Shown one piece after another: positions 35,164 to 46,180 of a DNA stretch of 64,000 nt (position 1 is its first letter; every line of letters starts with the position of its first letter). Source of the DNA: Gigaspora rosea (lineage: Eukaryota; Glomeromycota; Glomeromycetes; Diversisporales; Gigasporaceae); NCBI GenBank assembly GCA_003550325.1, contig QKWP01001685.1, positions 51,383 through 115,382 of the forward strand. The letters run 5' to 3'. A program made the position numbers and the translations under genes. Under the pieces are notes generated by a model. It made no database searches and was not told the origin of the DNA. It saw only the letters and a program-made list of their open reading frames with translations.

Positions 35164-35925
35164 TAGTAGAATTTGGATTTATAATGTATTTGTAATTGAC
35201 CAAAATCTATTTCAAAATAGTCCAAAAAAGGTAGTTTTTTTTTGAAAACTTATGGTAAATATAATCTTTATATTAATAGATTATGAATAAAAATTATAAA
35301 AATTAATATTTATATTCATACTATATTAACAGAAAGTATAAAATTTTTGATTTTTTATATAAATATAAAATATAAAATTTTTGATTTTTTAAAAAGCTTA
35401 AATTTACTGTAAATGCTGTAAGCATAGATTTCCAGCACTGGTTAAAATAGTATGTTTTAGCAAAGAGCTTTTACCAAAATTTCATAAGAAAATTTTTTTG
35501 CTAGAGTACAAAAGATAGTTTCATAGGCAAAATTTCATGTTATGGCTAATTATTTTAAAAAAATCAAAAATTGCTTCAATTTCATATTACATCTGATCCT
35601 GCATTCTAATTGGTAAATTAGGGTAGCAATTTAAAACTATGGCAATAAATTATAAAATTGTATACTTATTTATAATAAACAATTTATTCTTATCAAAACA
35701 AATAATAAATTTTAGCTTTGAACAATACTTGATAATGACCAAATTAGAAACTTGATGAATAAAAAATTGATAATTTTTCATTGATTCCACCCTCTAGACA
35801 GGATTTATCTATACAAAATATTGGTTGATTATGCTTTTAATAAATTGAATTATAGTAATTTTGACAAGATTTCAGTAAGATTAATACTGTAATAAATACA
35901 GTGCATGATCAAAATTGGCCACTCT
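35164..35925. other. AT-rich stretch, no gene seen
   Basis: No open frame, repeat pair or RNA gene recognised. Confidence 0.5.
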
Positions 35926-36170
35926 AGTTATAAAATAAGTAATGTATATATAACCTGATGCATAACAATAGTCATACTAAGGTTATTACTACAAGGATCT
36001 TTACATGCAATAAAGCTTCAAAGATAATATTAAGAACTTGCTATTTATAGTTAGTTAGGGAATAAGAAGGAAATATAAAAGATTAAAAAAAATTTTGAAA
36101 GTGATAAGTGCTTTTTTTTGCTACCTGACTTTGGTCTGGCTCTTTCATGGGTATCTCATTTCAGAATAAA
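35926..36170. repeat. Dispersed repeat with CTGACTTTGGTCTGGCTCTT, copy 1
   Basis: Similar in order to 37917-38190: TTGATGCATAA, CTAAGGTTATTA, AATTGCTATTTATA and CTGACTTTGGTCTGGCTCTT. A short third match to the left end (GTTTTAATAAAATGATCCGA) lies at 39503. Family unknown, non-coding. Confidence 0.65.
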
Positions 36171-36239
36171 CACAAATGCAAAAAACAATATTAGTGATGT
36201 TTTTGATCAACTAGAATTTTAAAAACTCTTAAAAATTGG

Positions 36240-37115
36240 TAGACGCAAATAATTTATTTACTCAACTATGGTTATGAATATAAAATAGAAAAAAATTTAC
36301 ATATAACCAAAAATCAGCATATACAAATTAATCTAATAGAATATATATCAAGTTGGATATTGTTATTATTAGGAATTGAAGATTTAATCAATAAGTACAA
36401 AGCATTTACATATTATCTAAAGTTCACTAAGGCAGGTAATCTCATGAGAATTCAAAAAACTGCTATTCGTTACTATTACAGAATTGGTATAGAAGAAAAC
36501 TATAATAAATATCATGAATAGTATAAAAAAACCTTCATGTTATGGTGATAGCTCTGGTTATATCTCTTGTTAGAGCACTGACCCCCTTATAATTGTTCTT
36601 ATAGTTTCTTAGTTCAAATGTCTTAGTGTAAAAATGTAAAAATTAACACTTGGAAGTGCCTTATTTCTTAAAAAGACATTAATACATAAAGTTAAATTCT
36701 ATCTTGGACTTCTTGATAACAAAAAGGATTTAATATAACTATTAAAGTTAGTGAATTACCAATTACTAAAATAGTTAAAAGGCATTTAGCAATTGTTAAG
36801 ATACAGTTTTGTATACTTTTGTAATAAATTGAAAAATATAGATAAAGACAAGAATAACAAAAAAAAATTATACTAATAATTAATGCATTCACCCTTCAAT
36901 TAACTAAAATATTAACAGCTATAAAAATTAGCAGAGCAGATAAACCAAATAGAAATTATTTACTCATTATTGTTATAAATATGGGATAGGTGTCAAGAAG
37001 AATGAAAACAAGGCATTTATATATTGTCAAAAATTGGCAGGCATGAATAATTCTAATGGATACCAAGTTTCAAGAAAAATGATACAAGAATATTGTGATA
37101 AAATATTCTAACAAG
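36240..37115 (+). pseudogene. Sel1-like repeat protein, degraded
   Basis: Two separated patches show the Sel1/TPR-like repeat pattern (about 36 residues; YY.GIGV..N..KAF.YY.K.A..GN). The first is KAFTYYLKFTKAGN then YYYRIGIEENYNKYHE at 36395-36520. The second is YKYGIGVKKNENKAFIYC then QKLAGMNNSNG at about 36970-37060. Stops interrupt both, and about 370 bp of unrelated sequence, with a tRNA-like head, lies between. Sel1 repeats are protein-interaction modules and are very numerous in AM fungi, often joined to kinases. No kinase part was found here. Confidence 0.75.
36535..36890 (+). mobile_element. tRNA-derived SINE-like insertion in the Sel1 relic
   Basis: The left end contains GATAGCTC, then TTGTTAGAGCACTGACC and, about 45 bp on, TTAGTTCAAATGTC. 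That is the order of A-box, anticodon stem and B-box of a tRNA, with an insertion in the D-loop. The rest to about 36890 is AT-rich. It separates two Sel1 patches. Target duplication not resolved. Confidence 0.4.
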
Positions 37116-37351
37116 ATTTTGATTCTGAAGACTTTATAATATTTTAGAAGAAATGCATTAGCCTTACTTATTAGACCAAGAGAAAATTTGGAATTGTGTT
37201 ATTGAATAGGGTATTGCTAAAATCCTAGTCTACTAACTAATTCTAAAAACTGAACCCATATGAATTTTTTAACATTAAGAACTGCTTTACAAAAATTGGT
37301 TCTTATATTTGAAATAACTATTAGAGCAAAAACAGGTCTATCCAAAATATA

Positions 37352-37827
37352 GTGATGTTTGTCTTTGTTGGAGCTTATAGTCGTCTAAAAGAAGAAAAAA
37401 GAAAAAAGAAAAAAAAAAAGAAAAAAAGAGAAAATTGTATAATATATGAATACAATGCATATTATGCAATTAAAAAGAAGATGGATGAATTAAATCTAAT
37501 AGGGGCTTTAAAATATATCAATTATAAATTTAGTACAGATAGGATAGTTATACTACCATGCTATACCAAATATGCAAGACAACTTTTAAAAAGAAGAAAT
37601 TCTTAATTGAAAGAGCAAAGGCAAAAAAAAAAGAAAAAAATAAAAAGAAAGTTATAGCTTTACAGAAGATTACCCCTAGTTATACTAGGGAAGATTTAAT
37701 ACAGAAAATGAATATTACAACTGTAAGGGCACAGGATATTTGGCAAAAGTGTGCCTCTCAGGTCCTTATAGACATCAAGCAAAAAAACTGCCAGAAAAAC
37801 AACAAAAGAAATGAAGCAACTATATAG
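37352..37827 (+). other. Lysine-rich overlapping open frames, uncertain
   Basis: Two frames overlap (84 codons at 37352-37606, 89 codons at 37558-37827). Each contains an A-rich run giving Lys/Arg/Glu tracts. Outside the tracts, MDELNLIGALKYIN and ALQKITPSYTREDLIQKMNI look protein-like. They may be one frameshifted gene; the second frame could have a continuous-gene origin in a Lys-rich nuclear protein. Not recognised. Confidence 0.3.
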
Positions 37828-37916
37828 CAAATCAAAAAATATAAATACAAGTAAATAAGTAAGCTATCTAAGTAATTATTTTTAATGATTCTCTTCTTTT
37901 TCCATTGTTTATTTTT

Positions 37917-38190
37917 ATATTGTTTTAACAAAATAATCTGAGTAAGAATAATAACTTGATGCATAATGATATTCATGCTAAGGTTATTATTGTTATATGC
38001 AACAAAGACCCAAAGATGAGATTATAAAATTGCTATTTATAACAAGTTAGGAAAAAAGAAGAAAATATAAAAAATTTAAGGAAAAAATTTTGGAAACTAT
38101 AAGTGTTTTTTCTTTACTGTCTGACTTTGGCTTTGGTCTGGCTCTTTTGTAGGATCCTGCCTGGCCCTCTCTTCAAAAAAAAAGAATAAA
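37917..38190. repeat. Dispersed repeat with CTGACTTTGGTCTGGCTCTT, copy 2
   Basis: Second copy of the repeat at 35926-36170, extended on the left by GTTTTAACAAAATAATCTGA and on the right by GGATCCTGCCTGGCCCTCTC. Confidence 0.65.
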
Positions 38191-38349
38191 AAGAGAGAAG
38201 GTTATGCAGGAAAAAATAAAAAAGAGATAGGGAAGAAATATAAAAATTGAGGACATGAGATGTTCACCAGATCTGAAAATACTAACTGAGTAAAAAAATG
38301 AGGTGCAAAGAAGCTTCTCAAAAAAATAATAATAATAATAACAATATCA

Positions 38350-38460
38350 TACAGGTTAATGCCTAATGCCACAGTGGTTAGAAGTTCATGAGTTCAATAT
38401 CTCTGTATAAACTACAATTGACTGCAACTTCTAAAGGGTTCAAAAAAAAAAGTAATAATA
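38350..38460 (+). mobile_element. tRNA-like SINE fragment
   Basis: Contains GCCACAGTGGTTAGAAG (A-box-like) followed at tRNA distance by GAGTTCAATATC (B-box-like) and then an A-run with AATAATAAAG. This is the usual SINE layout, though both boxes are imperfect. Confidence 0.4.
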
Positions 38461-38462
38461 AA

Positions 38463-38580
38463 GTTGAGCATATGTAGAAAGTAGAATGTGCTGCAACATA
38501 GTGTGGGCTCATGCTTGCTAAAAAAAAATTTTAGTATATATAGTAAGTAGAATGTGCTGCACTATAGTGTGGGTCTAGTA
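38463..38580. repeat. Two-unit tandem repeat, ~66 bp
   Basis: Both units contain AGTAGAATGTGCTGCA followed by ATAGTGTGGG, at about 38478 and 38546, with different tails. Confidence 0.75.
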
Positions 38581-38780
38581 ATGGAAGTGCAAAAAATCAT
38601 GTAATATGGGTTTACATAGATCATACCCCCTAGTGATAAGACTATTGACCAATCAATTTTTATTTTTATTTAAAAAAACTCAAAAACGTCTTTGACCTGA
38701 GAATAAGCTACCCCACGATCAACAACAGTTGCTACATAGTAAAGTCCAAAATTTACTATATGAATTGATTATAGTCACTT

Positions 38781-39008
38781 AAGTAAATTTATTTAGGAGA
38801 TCAAAATACACATACTCTAAAATTTTTATCAGTATTGGAGAACTTTTTATTATTTGACTTTTGATTTTTATGCTCAATGAAAAAATTAAAGTTTTTTAAA
38901 AAATACATTCGATGAATGTAAAAATTAAAAGTTAAATAATAAAATCTTCTTTATTTTTAATAAAAATTTCGAAATATGTGTATTTTGATATTCCAAACAA
39001 GTTTACTT
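38781..39008. mobile_element. Fold-back miniature element, copy 2
   Basis: Arms share AGATCAAAATACACATA on the left and ATATCAAAATACACATA on the right (reverse complement), with AGTAAA at both ends. Related to 34742-34956. Confidence 0.7.
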
Positions 39009-39499
39009 AATCGATAATTATCGATTGGCATGGTAACAACTGTCTGCAATTAACCAAAAATCGATTTTACCTGAAAATAAATAATTTCACAAGAACTATT
39101 GATCCGATTTGGCTGAAACTTTAATATGGTATAGATAAATATTATACCTATATAAAGTAAAAATTTCAGCTCATTTGGAAAAAAAAAAAAAAAAAAATAA
39201 AAATAAAGAAAAGTATGAAGATCAGGATTTTTTTCATCGTTCAATATCTCTTTTAAATCATCATCAAAGTCATTGAACTTCAATTTTTTTCGTCCCCTAT
39301 TTATATAAACTATTAAACTTGCCTTAGTGTTATAATGATGCGTATGTTCTTGCGTGGGTCACCTTAGCATGTATACACATGCTCGATTCTCTCTTTGTTC
39401 GCCGCGCAATGCTTTGTGTACGTACATTGGCTGCTTTGTGCAAAATAGAAGTGTATTCGACCTAGAGCCCAGCATTACACTACTCCCATTGTGTATTTC

Positions 39500-39910
39500 C
39501 ATATTGTTTTAATAAAATGATCCGAGCGAGAATAATAAATGTAAGCAAAAATATAAAAAACCCTTTTAAAAATTAGGATTGGGCTCAGCTCGGCTCGGCC
39601 CACGGCTAACCTTTATTAAGCTGTGGTTCAGCAAAGCCATTTATAACTGTATAAGCCGATCAATCTCAAGCCAAGCCACTAATATGATTTCACAAAATCT
39701 TAAATGCAATTACATAATTTAAGTCACGATACTATATGATCTACTATTGGCTAATGGTCAGGCGCTATTGACCTATCTGCTCGCAGCTCTATGTTCGGCT
39801 TCAAAGTCTCTAGTTGAGCCGTTTCTGAGCCGATACGTTATTAGTAGACCCTTGGCCGATCCGATGATCGGCTCGGCTTAACTGATCTGCTTGCGACTTA
39901 ATATCGACCT
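39500..39910. repeat. GC-richer GGCTCGGCT dispersed element
   Basis: The left end has CTCAGCTCGGCTCGGCCCA and the right end GATCGGCTCGGCTTAACTGA; several GAGCCG/GCCGAT words lie between. GC content contrasts with both flanks. No open frame. Probably a non-autonomous repeat. Confidence 0.55.
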
Positions 39911-40022
39911 TTTTTTATGTTAGGATTGGTATAGATTATTGGTAAAATCTTCTAAAGAATTTCCTTTACGAACTATACATACTATCTCAATTTTTACTAT
40001 ACATACTTTATTAAGTATACAT

Positions 40023-41540
40023 TCATATTTGCTTATACTCCACAGAATAGTGAATTAAATCCATTAGCTTTTCTAACTCGTACTGATTTAGCTTAAGTCC
40101 GTTCATACTATGTAACATTATTTCTAGACTATTAAAATTAAGTTGATCTTCATTTTGCCCTGTTCTAACCTTAGTTGAGTATATGTAGCAGGTATGCTTG
40201 CTATTATCACGTGACAGTAAAGTTTTTATGGGAAGATACCCGTAATCCATTACAGGTAAGGCTAGACAAGCATGCGAAAATCAGAAAATGGCGCAAGGAT
40301 GATCTAGAGCTTACGGATTCTTTATTCGAATAATATTCGAATAATTAGGATCGGCATATAGCTATTCGAACATTCGCCGAATGACTAAATTTACTGAATA
40401 ATTCGAATAACTATAATTATTCGAATAATAATATTTATTCGAAGAATAATATTTATTCGAATAAATAATAATATTCGAATAATAAATTTATTCGAATAAT
40501 TATAATTATTCGAATAAATATATATTCAAGTAAATATATTTATTTTGCCTAGTATACGTATTCAATATCTAATAATTTATATATATAATAATAACCAGCA
40601 TTTATATAATAACGTTAATTCCATTTATACTAATTCTACTTCTAACTATTAAGTCAAATCGAATGTTGTGCATATAGCTTTTATTTTTGGTTTAGTCTAA
40701 AAAGACTCTTTATTATTTTATTATTAATTGGTTTTGATAAGCTTATCGATCTATATATGGTAATAACGTATGGGACGAAGGATAAAATTAGTAATAAGGT
40801 GGGACGATAGGACGATCGGAAGTATCATCAATTAATTATTTTAATAATGAATTTTAAAAGTTGGTTTATGTTGATATCATATGAAACTAAATAAATGTAT
40901 ACTACGTATTCATCTAAAATATATATTAAATATATGTGCAAAAAGCACAGATAGAAAAAAATTACATTTTTGATGATTATATTGAATATTATTCGAATAT
41001 CATAAATTATTCGAATAGGAATTATTATTCGAATATAATGAATTATTCGAATAAGAATAAATTATTCGAATAATTATATAACTCGAATAATTGAATAAGA
41101 CAATTATTCGAATATTCATGTTATTCATTGAATAATTATTTAAAAAATTTTATTCGAATATTCACCGAATACGAATATTATTCGAATAGCGAATACGAAT
41201 CCGAAGCTCTAGGATGATCAAAGACAAATAGGGAGCTACAATGGTAGCGGGTAAGGTACGACGAATCCAAGTCCACAAGTGCTTGAATAGAAAATTCGCG
41301 CGACCCACACAACCCATCCGAGATGAAGACACGTGATTTCATCATTTCTTCACTTGCATTTCTTCGCTTGCATTCTTCACTCACGGCCGGCTTGTTTCGG
41401 CAAGCGAGAATGGTCCCACCAGCTACAATAACTACGGCGACTTCCAGTGCAATTACGATTGCTTTTTCGCGGGATGTCTTTGCCGTTCTGGCCAACTTGT
41501 CGGTTACTCGCTTCTCTAGCACATTTTTGCTAATTTTCAA
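40023..41540 (-). pseudogene. Unrecognised small gene split by a transposon
   Basis: Minus strand. From ATG at 41540 an open frame runs 107 codons to 41220, with a Lys/Arg-rich start (MKISKNVLEKR), a likely membrane helix around residues 27-46 (AIVIALEVAVVIVAGGTILA) and a Cys/charged segment. It then enters a 906-bp element. If the element and one 9-bp target copy are removed, the frame continues through CAIF, one TGA, then FSHACLALPVMDYG and 70 more codons to 40023. GC content is higher than the surroundings. I do not recognise the protein. Alternatively the gene simply ended at the TGA, with about 114 residues. Confidence 0.45.
40305..41210. mobile_element. 906-bp element built of ATTCGAATA palindromes, 9-bp duplication
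   Basis: A perfect 9-bp direct repeat AGGATGATC flanks it (40296-40304, 41211-41219), as for MULE-type transposons. Ends TAGAGCTTACGGATTC and AGAGCTTCGGATTCG (reverse complement) are inverted. Behind each end lies an array of roughly 10-15 ATTCGAATA-type palindromes (about 40320-40530 and 40985-41195); the ~450-bp centre is AT-rich and non-coding. It interrupts an open frame on the minus strand. Confidence 0.88.
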
Positions 41541-41562
41541 TAAAAATCACCTCTCGACCTAA

Positions 41563-41890
41563 ACTGCCTAAACTATTTGTCGGTATAGTCCAAATAAACA
41601 CAAAGTATGTCATGTAATGCGAATGCTTTTCAATACTTAATCTCCGAATACAAAGACACATGTAGTCTGATTTTTTTACTTGAGTCTCCACATTTGGAAT
41701 CGATTAAGTTCAGTCCAAAAATGTTTAACAACTCTAATCGTGAATATAGTCTGAAGAAGATTCGCATTTAAGCTCATAAAATAACATCAAAGAATAACTA
41801 AACTCTTTAATATAAACAAAATTGATTGTAAAAAAATTTATTTATTTTATGCTTTCGAAGTTTAACACTTAATAAAAAAAAGCTGCAAAA
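41563..41890. other. Between two gene relics, no gene seen
   Basis: AT-rich spacer between the split gene and the coiled-coil pseudogene. It could hold both upstream regions, since the two relics are transcribed away from each other. Confidence 0.4.
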
Positions 41891-41899
41891 TATTTTATT

Positions 41900-42690
41900 A
41901 TGTATCAAGAAAATCAAAATGAAATCAGGAGATTAAGAGAGGAACTAAAAAAAAAATAAAGACGGAATAGAAATAATAAAAAAAGCAGACCATGATTTTT
42001 CTCAATTCAGCATGTACGAAAGAAAACTCAGAAAACTTTAAGAGAAATGGAATTTCTCTTGCTAGAGAACTTGATGACAGTTTTAGTCAATTTCCATATG
42101 GGTAGGTCATGGCTTTACAATTTTTATCGAAACATTTAAAAGATTTTTGTTGACACGTAGAAAATGTAAAAGACTTTGTTGACAAGCAAGAAAATGAAGA
42201 CTTGATAAATCAATTAATTAGTGAAGTTTTTCGATTAACTATTGAAAGGGACAGCTGTCCTAACATAACCATTTTGGCGAAGAACAACAATAATTACAAA
42301 GAAAAGTTCTACAACTGCAGACTCAACTAGGGCAAGAAAAATAAAAATAAGCTCCTTAGTCTACAGTTAGCCAAGTTAAGTGATAAAAATTCAGATGAAA
42401 ACATTAAAAGGAAGCGAAGAGAGTTGGATCAGGACATAAATAGGCTTAAATATAGATCGGACAAAAATTTTAGGGCTAATTTAGAAAATTTATTGGAAGC
42501 TAAAGAAGAGTTCGTTAAATCTAACAACTCTTACGTTCAGAGACAGTTAGAAAAGTCTAAAAAAAGATTGTTAGATAGCAAAAAAGTAAGTGTTGAAGAG
42601 ATTGAAAATGTTTGCGAACTACAAGAAGAATTGACAGTATTAGAGCTATTACAGGAGCAAGAATTAGAAGCTAGGCAAGAAATTCAGTAA
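41900..42690 (+). pseudogene. Coiled-coil protein gene with three in-frame stops
   Basis: From an ATG at 41992 one frame continues to TAA at 42688-42690 (233 codons), broken only by TAG at 42103, TGA at 42151 and TAG at 42328. An earlier piece in other frames (MYQENQNEIRRLREELKKK at 41900, then a poly-A frameshift) suggests the true start was upstream. The sequence is Lys/Glu/Leu-rich. The last 88 codons (42424-42690; for example NVCELQEELTVLELLQEQEL) look like a long coiled coil. Upstream patches include ARELDDSFSQFPYG and VFRLTIERDSCPNITILA. Family not recognised. Confidence 0.7.
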
Positions 42691-43129
42691 CAAAATGTTA
42701 AAATTGAACTAATAATGCATAAGAATTGATTGCAGATTTAAATAAATCGTCAGAGATTTGAACCAAATAATGCACTTATGTTAAGACATCATGTGGAAAT
42801 CTATTAAGCATTACGAACCGCAACTTAATAAACAATAAGGAAAAGTTTTGAGGTATATAAATATTATTCAAGATAATCTAGTTAATATAAACACTTATTA
42901 TATGGAAATAAGTTATTCCGACAGATTAGATTTTTAGTATTTTTTAGATAAGCTGTTATACAATTTTTTTTTTTTGATCTTAAATGATGTCTGAAAATGA
43001 CATTAAAAAATGACATCAAAAGAGTAATAAACGAAGCGCTTGTCACAATAAAATATCTTAAATATCAAGTTTTAACATCTATGCATAACAAAAAAAAAAA
43101 TAAATAAATAAATAAGATACAATAGCTCT

Positions 43130-43206
43130 TTTAAACTGTAGAATGAAGTGCTTTTACCATTAATTGATTTAAACTGTAGAATGAAGTGCTTTTACCATTA
43201 ATTGAA
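43130..43206. repeat. 38-bp tandem duplication
   Basis: TTAAACTGTAGAATGAAGTG and the next 18 bases occur twice without a visible difference, at 43131 and 43169. A recent small duplication in non-coding DNA. Confidence 0.93.
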
Positions 43207-43950
43207 ATATTCTGGTGTTTATTATCATAGAATTAGAATTGATATTTTTATAAGGTTATTTTATTTGGATAAATGAAAATTTTTTATTGAAAAATAATTC
43301 TAGCTAATTAATAAAGAAGAAAATAGGATAAATATTTTTAATTCAATAAACAACTATTGTAGTTCAATTTGTTTTTTTTTTTTTTTTAAAAAAAAAAAAA
43401 GATAAATGTTAAAAAATGTCATGCAAAGTTGCAGACCATTGTATTGGAAACAATTAATATATTGATAAAACCTAAACTGCCTTTTGGCAAAACTACAAAA
43501 AACTTGAGCGCATCAGTCTTTTAACCAATTGATCCTCTTCATCAAAGTTTATTGATCATGGACAACCTTCAACGTAAAAAAGATAAAATTGATTTAAAGA
43601 TTCCTTTTAAACAATGAAAAACCGCCAAAATACAAATGATAAGATTGTTATAATAATCTAAAATTTATAGACTAAGTGGGAAGAAAATATTTAATTATAT
43701 AATATAGGGGATTCGATATTGTAAATATTTTGATATTTAAGGAAAAAATTCCTACAATTGCACCTTCTCAAGTGCACGTTACATAAACACACATTTTATA
43801 TAATTTAATTTAAATCTAAATTTGAGAATTTTGCTAAAGATTTTTAATACATTTTGCTTACTAATAAATTATGAAAATTTTTAAGTACATATATCTTGCT
43901 AATATATGCTTCTTGAGAATGGATTTGTTTAATTTGTTCTGACTTAATAT
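43207..43950. other. AT-rich stretch, no gene seen
   Basis: Contains a T-run next to an A-run at 43370-43401 and nothing else that could be named. Confidence 0.5.
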
Positions 43951-44118
43951 TATTGGCTTTTTTAAATTTCATTATCATCTTCTCGATCTATTTCATCCAA
44001 TCAACAAGTGATTATTTCAATAATTTCCTTTAAAGTAGGTCGTATATCAAAATCTTTATCCATACATTTCATAGCTAATTTATTATAAAAATCTGGTCCC
44101 AAACATTTAGGTCTTAAT

Positions 44119-44220
44119 TATAGATGCTGGTGAAATAAATTTCACAAATTTCACCACTAATTTCACCAATATTGGTGTAATTATTTCATCACATTTCACC
44201 ACATTTCACCAGCATCTATA
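44119..44220. mobile_element. 102-bp hAT-like miniature element in kinase relic
   Basis: Perfect 18-bp inverted ends TATAGATGCTGGTGAAAT, flanked by a perfect 8-bp target duplication GTCTTAAT (44111-44118 and 44221-44228). The interior repeats TTTCACCA words. Removing it and one duplication copy restores the kinase reading between the GGLRP-like and KCLGPDF patches. The 8-bp duplication points to hAT mobilisation. Confidence 0.95.
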
Positions 44221-44916
44221 GTCTTAATCCTCCGCTAATTTCTGATACAAGATATTTATCCGGTCGAAATCTCTGTCGCGATAACTCCAAAACTGTAAAT
44301 ATTTGATGCTTGAGTATACAATTGACTTTTCAAAACCTCGGATTCTATATACGGCCAAATTCCACAAAATTTTCCTTTTCTTTTTTAGAAAGTCCGAAAT
44401 TTAGTAATATATACATGTTGAAGATTATCTACGTGCAAAATGGTTCCGTTGTGCAAATCTCTGTGAACGAGTTCTTGCGAATGAATCGACTCGAAATCCA
44501 AAGCTATACCATATTGTATATTAAATTTATTTTTCCATTCCAAATTGTGATACTTTCACAAGACTTTCTAATCACCAGAATTATTTCTTGATATCCAAAG
44601 TAATTCAAGAACGAAGGATTATCATAACCAATTTCGAAGTAATTCTTCAATTCCTGAATAAATTCTTTTAAATCACGAATCACTTTAAGTGCAACATACC
44701 ACATTCTATCAAACCAGCGTGCATAATATACAGTTGCAAATCCTCCTTGCTTTCTCTTTGTACCGGTACCATCTCGATAACAACGTACAACATTATCATT
44801 GCTGTTTAGAACCCATATTTTCTTACCCTATATTATTGGATCCGGATAGATAAGGATTTTTTTTTTTTTGAAAATTTTTTGACAATCATGATTTGTTTTT
44901 TTTTCTTTCGTATTCG

Positions 44917-44949
44917 TTTCTTTTTTTTTTTTTTTTTTTTTTTTTTTTA
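44917..44949. repeat. Poly-T tract
   Basis: A run of about 28 T separates the Sel1 part from the kinase part of the minus-strand relic. On the minus strand it is a poly-A run, so it could mark an old retroposed end or simple slippage. Confidence 0.8.
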
Positions 44950-45225
44950 GCTTGTCGCCTTTCAATTCCATCTCCATATTTATAAAAAGAACAATATTAA
45001 AATTGTCTCAATATTATTTAAATCAGCAGATCTCTTACGATATTCAAATGATCTCTGGTAACTTATCTCTGCTCAATTCCATAATTATAACAATGACTAA
45101 CATCATTCATCGCAGCTGGATTTCCGAACTCAGCTGCTTTCATATATCACTCAAAAGCCTTCTTTTCGACTCTCTTAAAATCAATACCATGTTGATATTG
45201 TAAAAAGTTCACGAAGTTGTTTGGA

Positions 45226-46180
45226 GTCCATTTTATCAATGAATAAAAATTTTTATACACTATATAAAATGCAAAATTTAGCCAAAATATTACAATAGTT
45301 GTAACAATAAGTTACGTTTTTGATTAGTTCATTATTTGTCTTATATTGTAGTATTAAATATGAATTTTGAAAATTTTCATGTCTTTCTGCATGCATATAA
45401 TGAAACAAAACCAAATTTGACTAAAAAGTTGCAGCTCATTCATTAAGCAAAAAATGTCCGATCGATAAATTTGCTATAGAAATAGTTGGCTAATATTACT
45501 TAATGCCAACCAGTTCTGATGTTTTCCAACCCGGATTTTTGAAGATTGCCTTGTAAAAACCATAGGATAATTATAGAGGGGTCGTAATCGCAAAAGTAAT
45601 GATTTGCAAATATGAACCATTACAAATGTTACTTGTATTTTATTTACTGAAAATTTTAAATATCAATGTTAATGCTCTAAAACTCATTAAATAATATTTT
45701 TAATAATCGTACAATAACTAAAGAATTTCATCATTAAACATCGAAATTTTCATCTCCCTTACAGACTTCCTTAGTAATTAATTAAGACGAACCGGCTAAG
45801 TAAATTCAAATTTTATTAAGAAAGGGGGGTTTTTTTACGTAACAATAAATAATCAGAGACAGATAAGTTTTTGTTGGTTGGGCCAATATTTAAAAAAAAT
45901 TGCAAGTTTTTTTTTACGAGGAGTTTAGTAAACATCATTAAAATGACCTTTAAATTTTAATCATCAGTAAACAGAACATTTTATCCATATCACTGGGTCA
46001 TCATATGTTGTAAGGGACGGAATTTAATTGGCTAGTTAAATTAGGGTTATTAGCGTTAAGGTATGGTGTACAAGTGATAAAACAAACCCCAAAATGCTGG
46101 GTTTTATATAAAAATTCCGAATCCGTTTCCACTTACAGCAATTATACTAAAACTGGTATATATTTTACAATTTATCACAT
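45226..46180. other. Spacer upstream of the transporter duplication
   Basis: AT-rich, no gene. Its last 80 bp (46098-46180, GGGTTTTATATAAAAATTC and ACTGGTATATATTTTACA) recur at 53791-53863. Confidence 0.5.

Larger units (their letters stand above)
43955..45225 (-). pseudogene. Sel1-repeat / protein kinase fusion, degraded
   Basis: Minus strand, 45225 to 43955. Sel1 repeats come first: KKAFE, stop, YMKAAEFGNPAAMNDVSHCY then NYGIE, and FEYRKRSADLNN. A kinase domain follows: GGFATVYYARW (glycine loop), VALKVIRDLKEFIQELKNYF (lysine and helix C), HSQELVHRDLHNGTIL (catalytic loop HRD..N), YTQASNIYSFGVIATEIS (subdomain IX), then MKCMDKDFDIRPTLKEIIEI (subdomain XI). The DFG position reads ITKFRTF, so the Mg-binding Asp is lost. 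Several frameshifts and stops are present, plus a T-run and a 102-bp miniature element at 44119. Kinases of this style are very numerous in AM fungi. Confidence 0.85.

Noticed and set aside
36538..36625. Functional tRNA gene
   Set aside because: A-box and B-box-like words are present, but the D-loop is interrupted and acceptor arms do not pair; a SINE remnant is more likely.
36120..38145. Kinase DFG motif read from CTGACTTTGGTCTGGCTC (DFGLAL)
   Set aside because: It occurs in two copies of a non-coding repeat (35926-36170, 37917-38190) with no other kinase motif nearby.
41323..41562. 79-codon plus-strand frame
   Set aside because: Antisense to the better-supported minus-strand frame with a plausible start and membrane helix.
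41992..42690. Stop-codon readthrough or altered genetic code in the coiled-coil frame
   Set aside because: Both TAG and TGA would need recoding, while intact genes in the window use normal stops; nonsense mutation is simpler.
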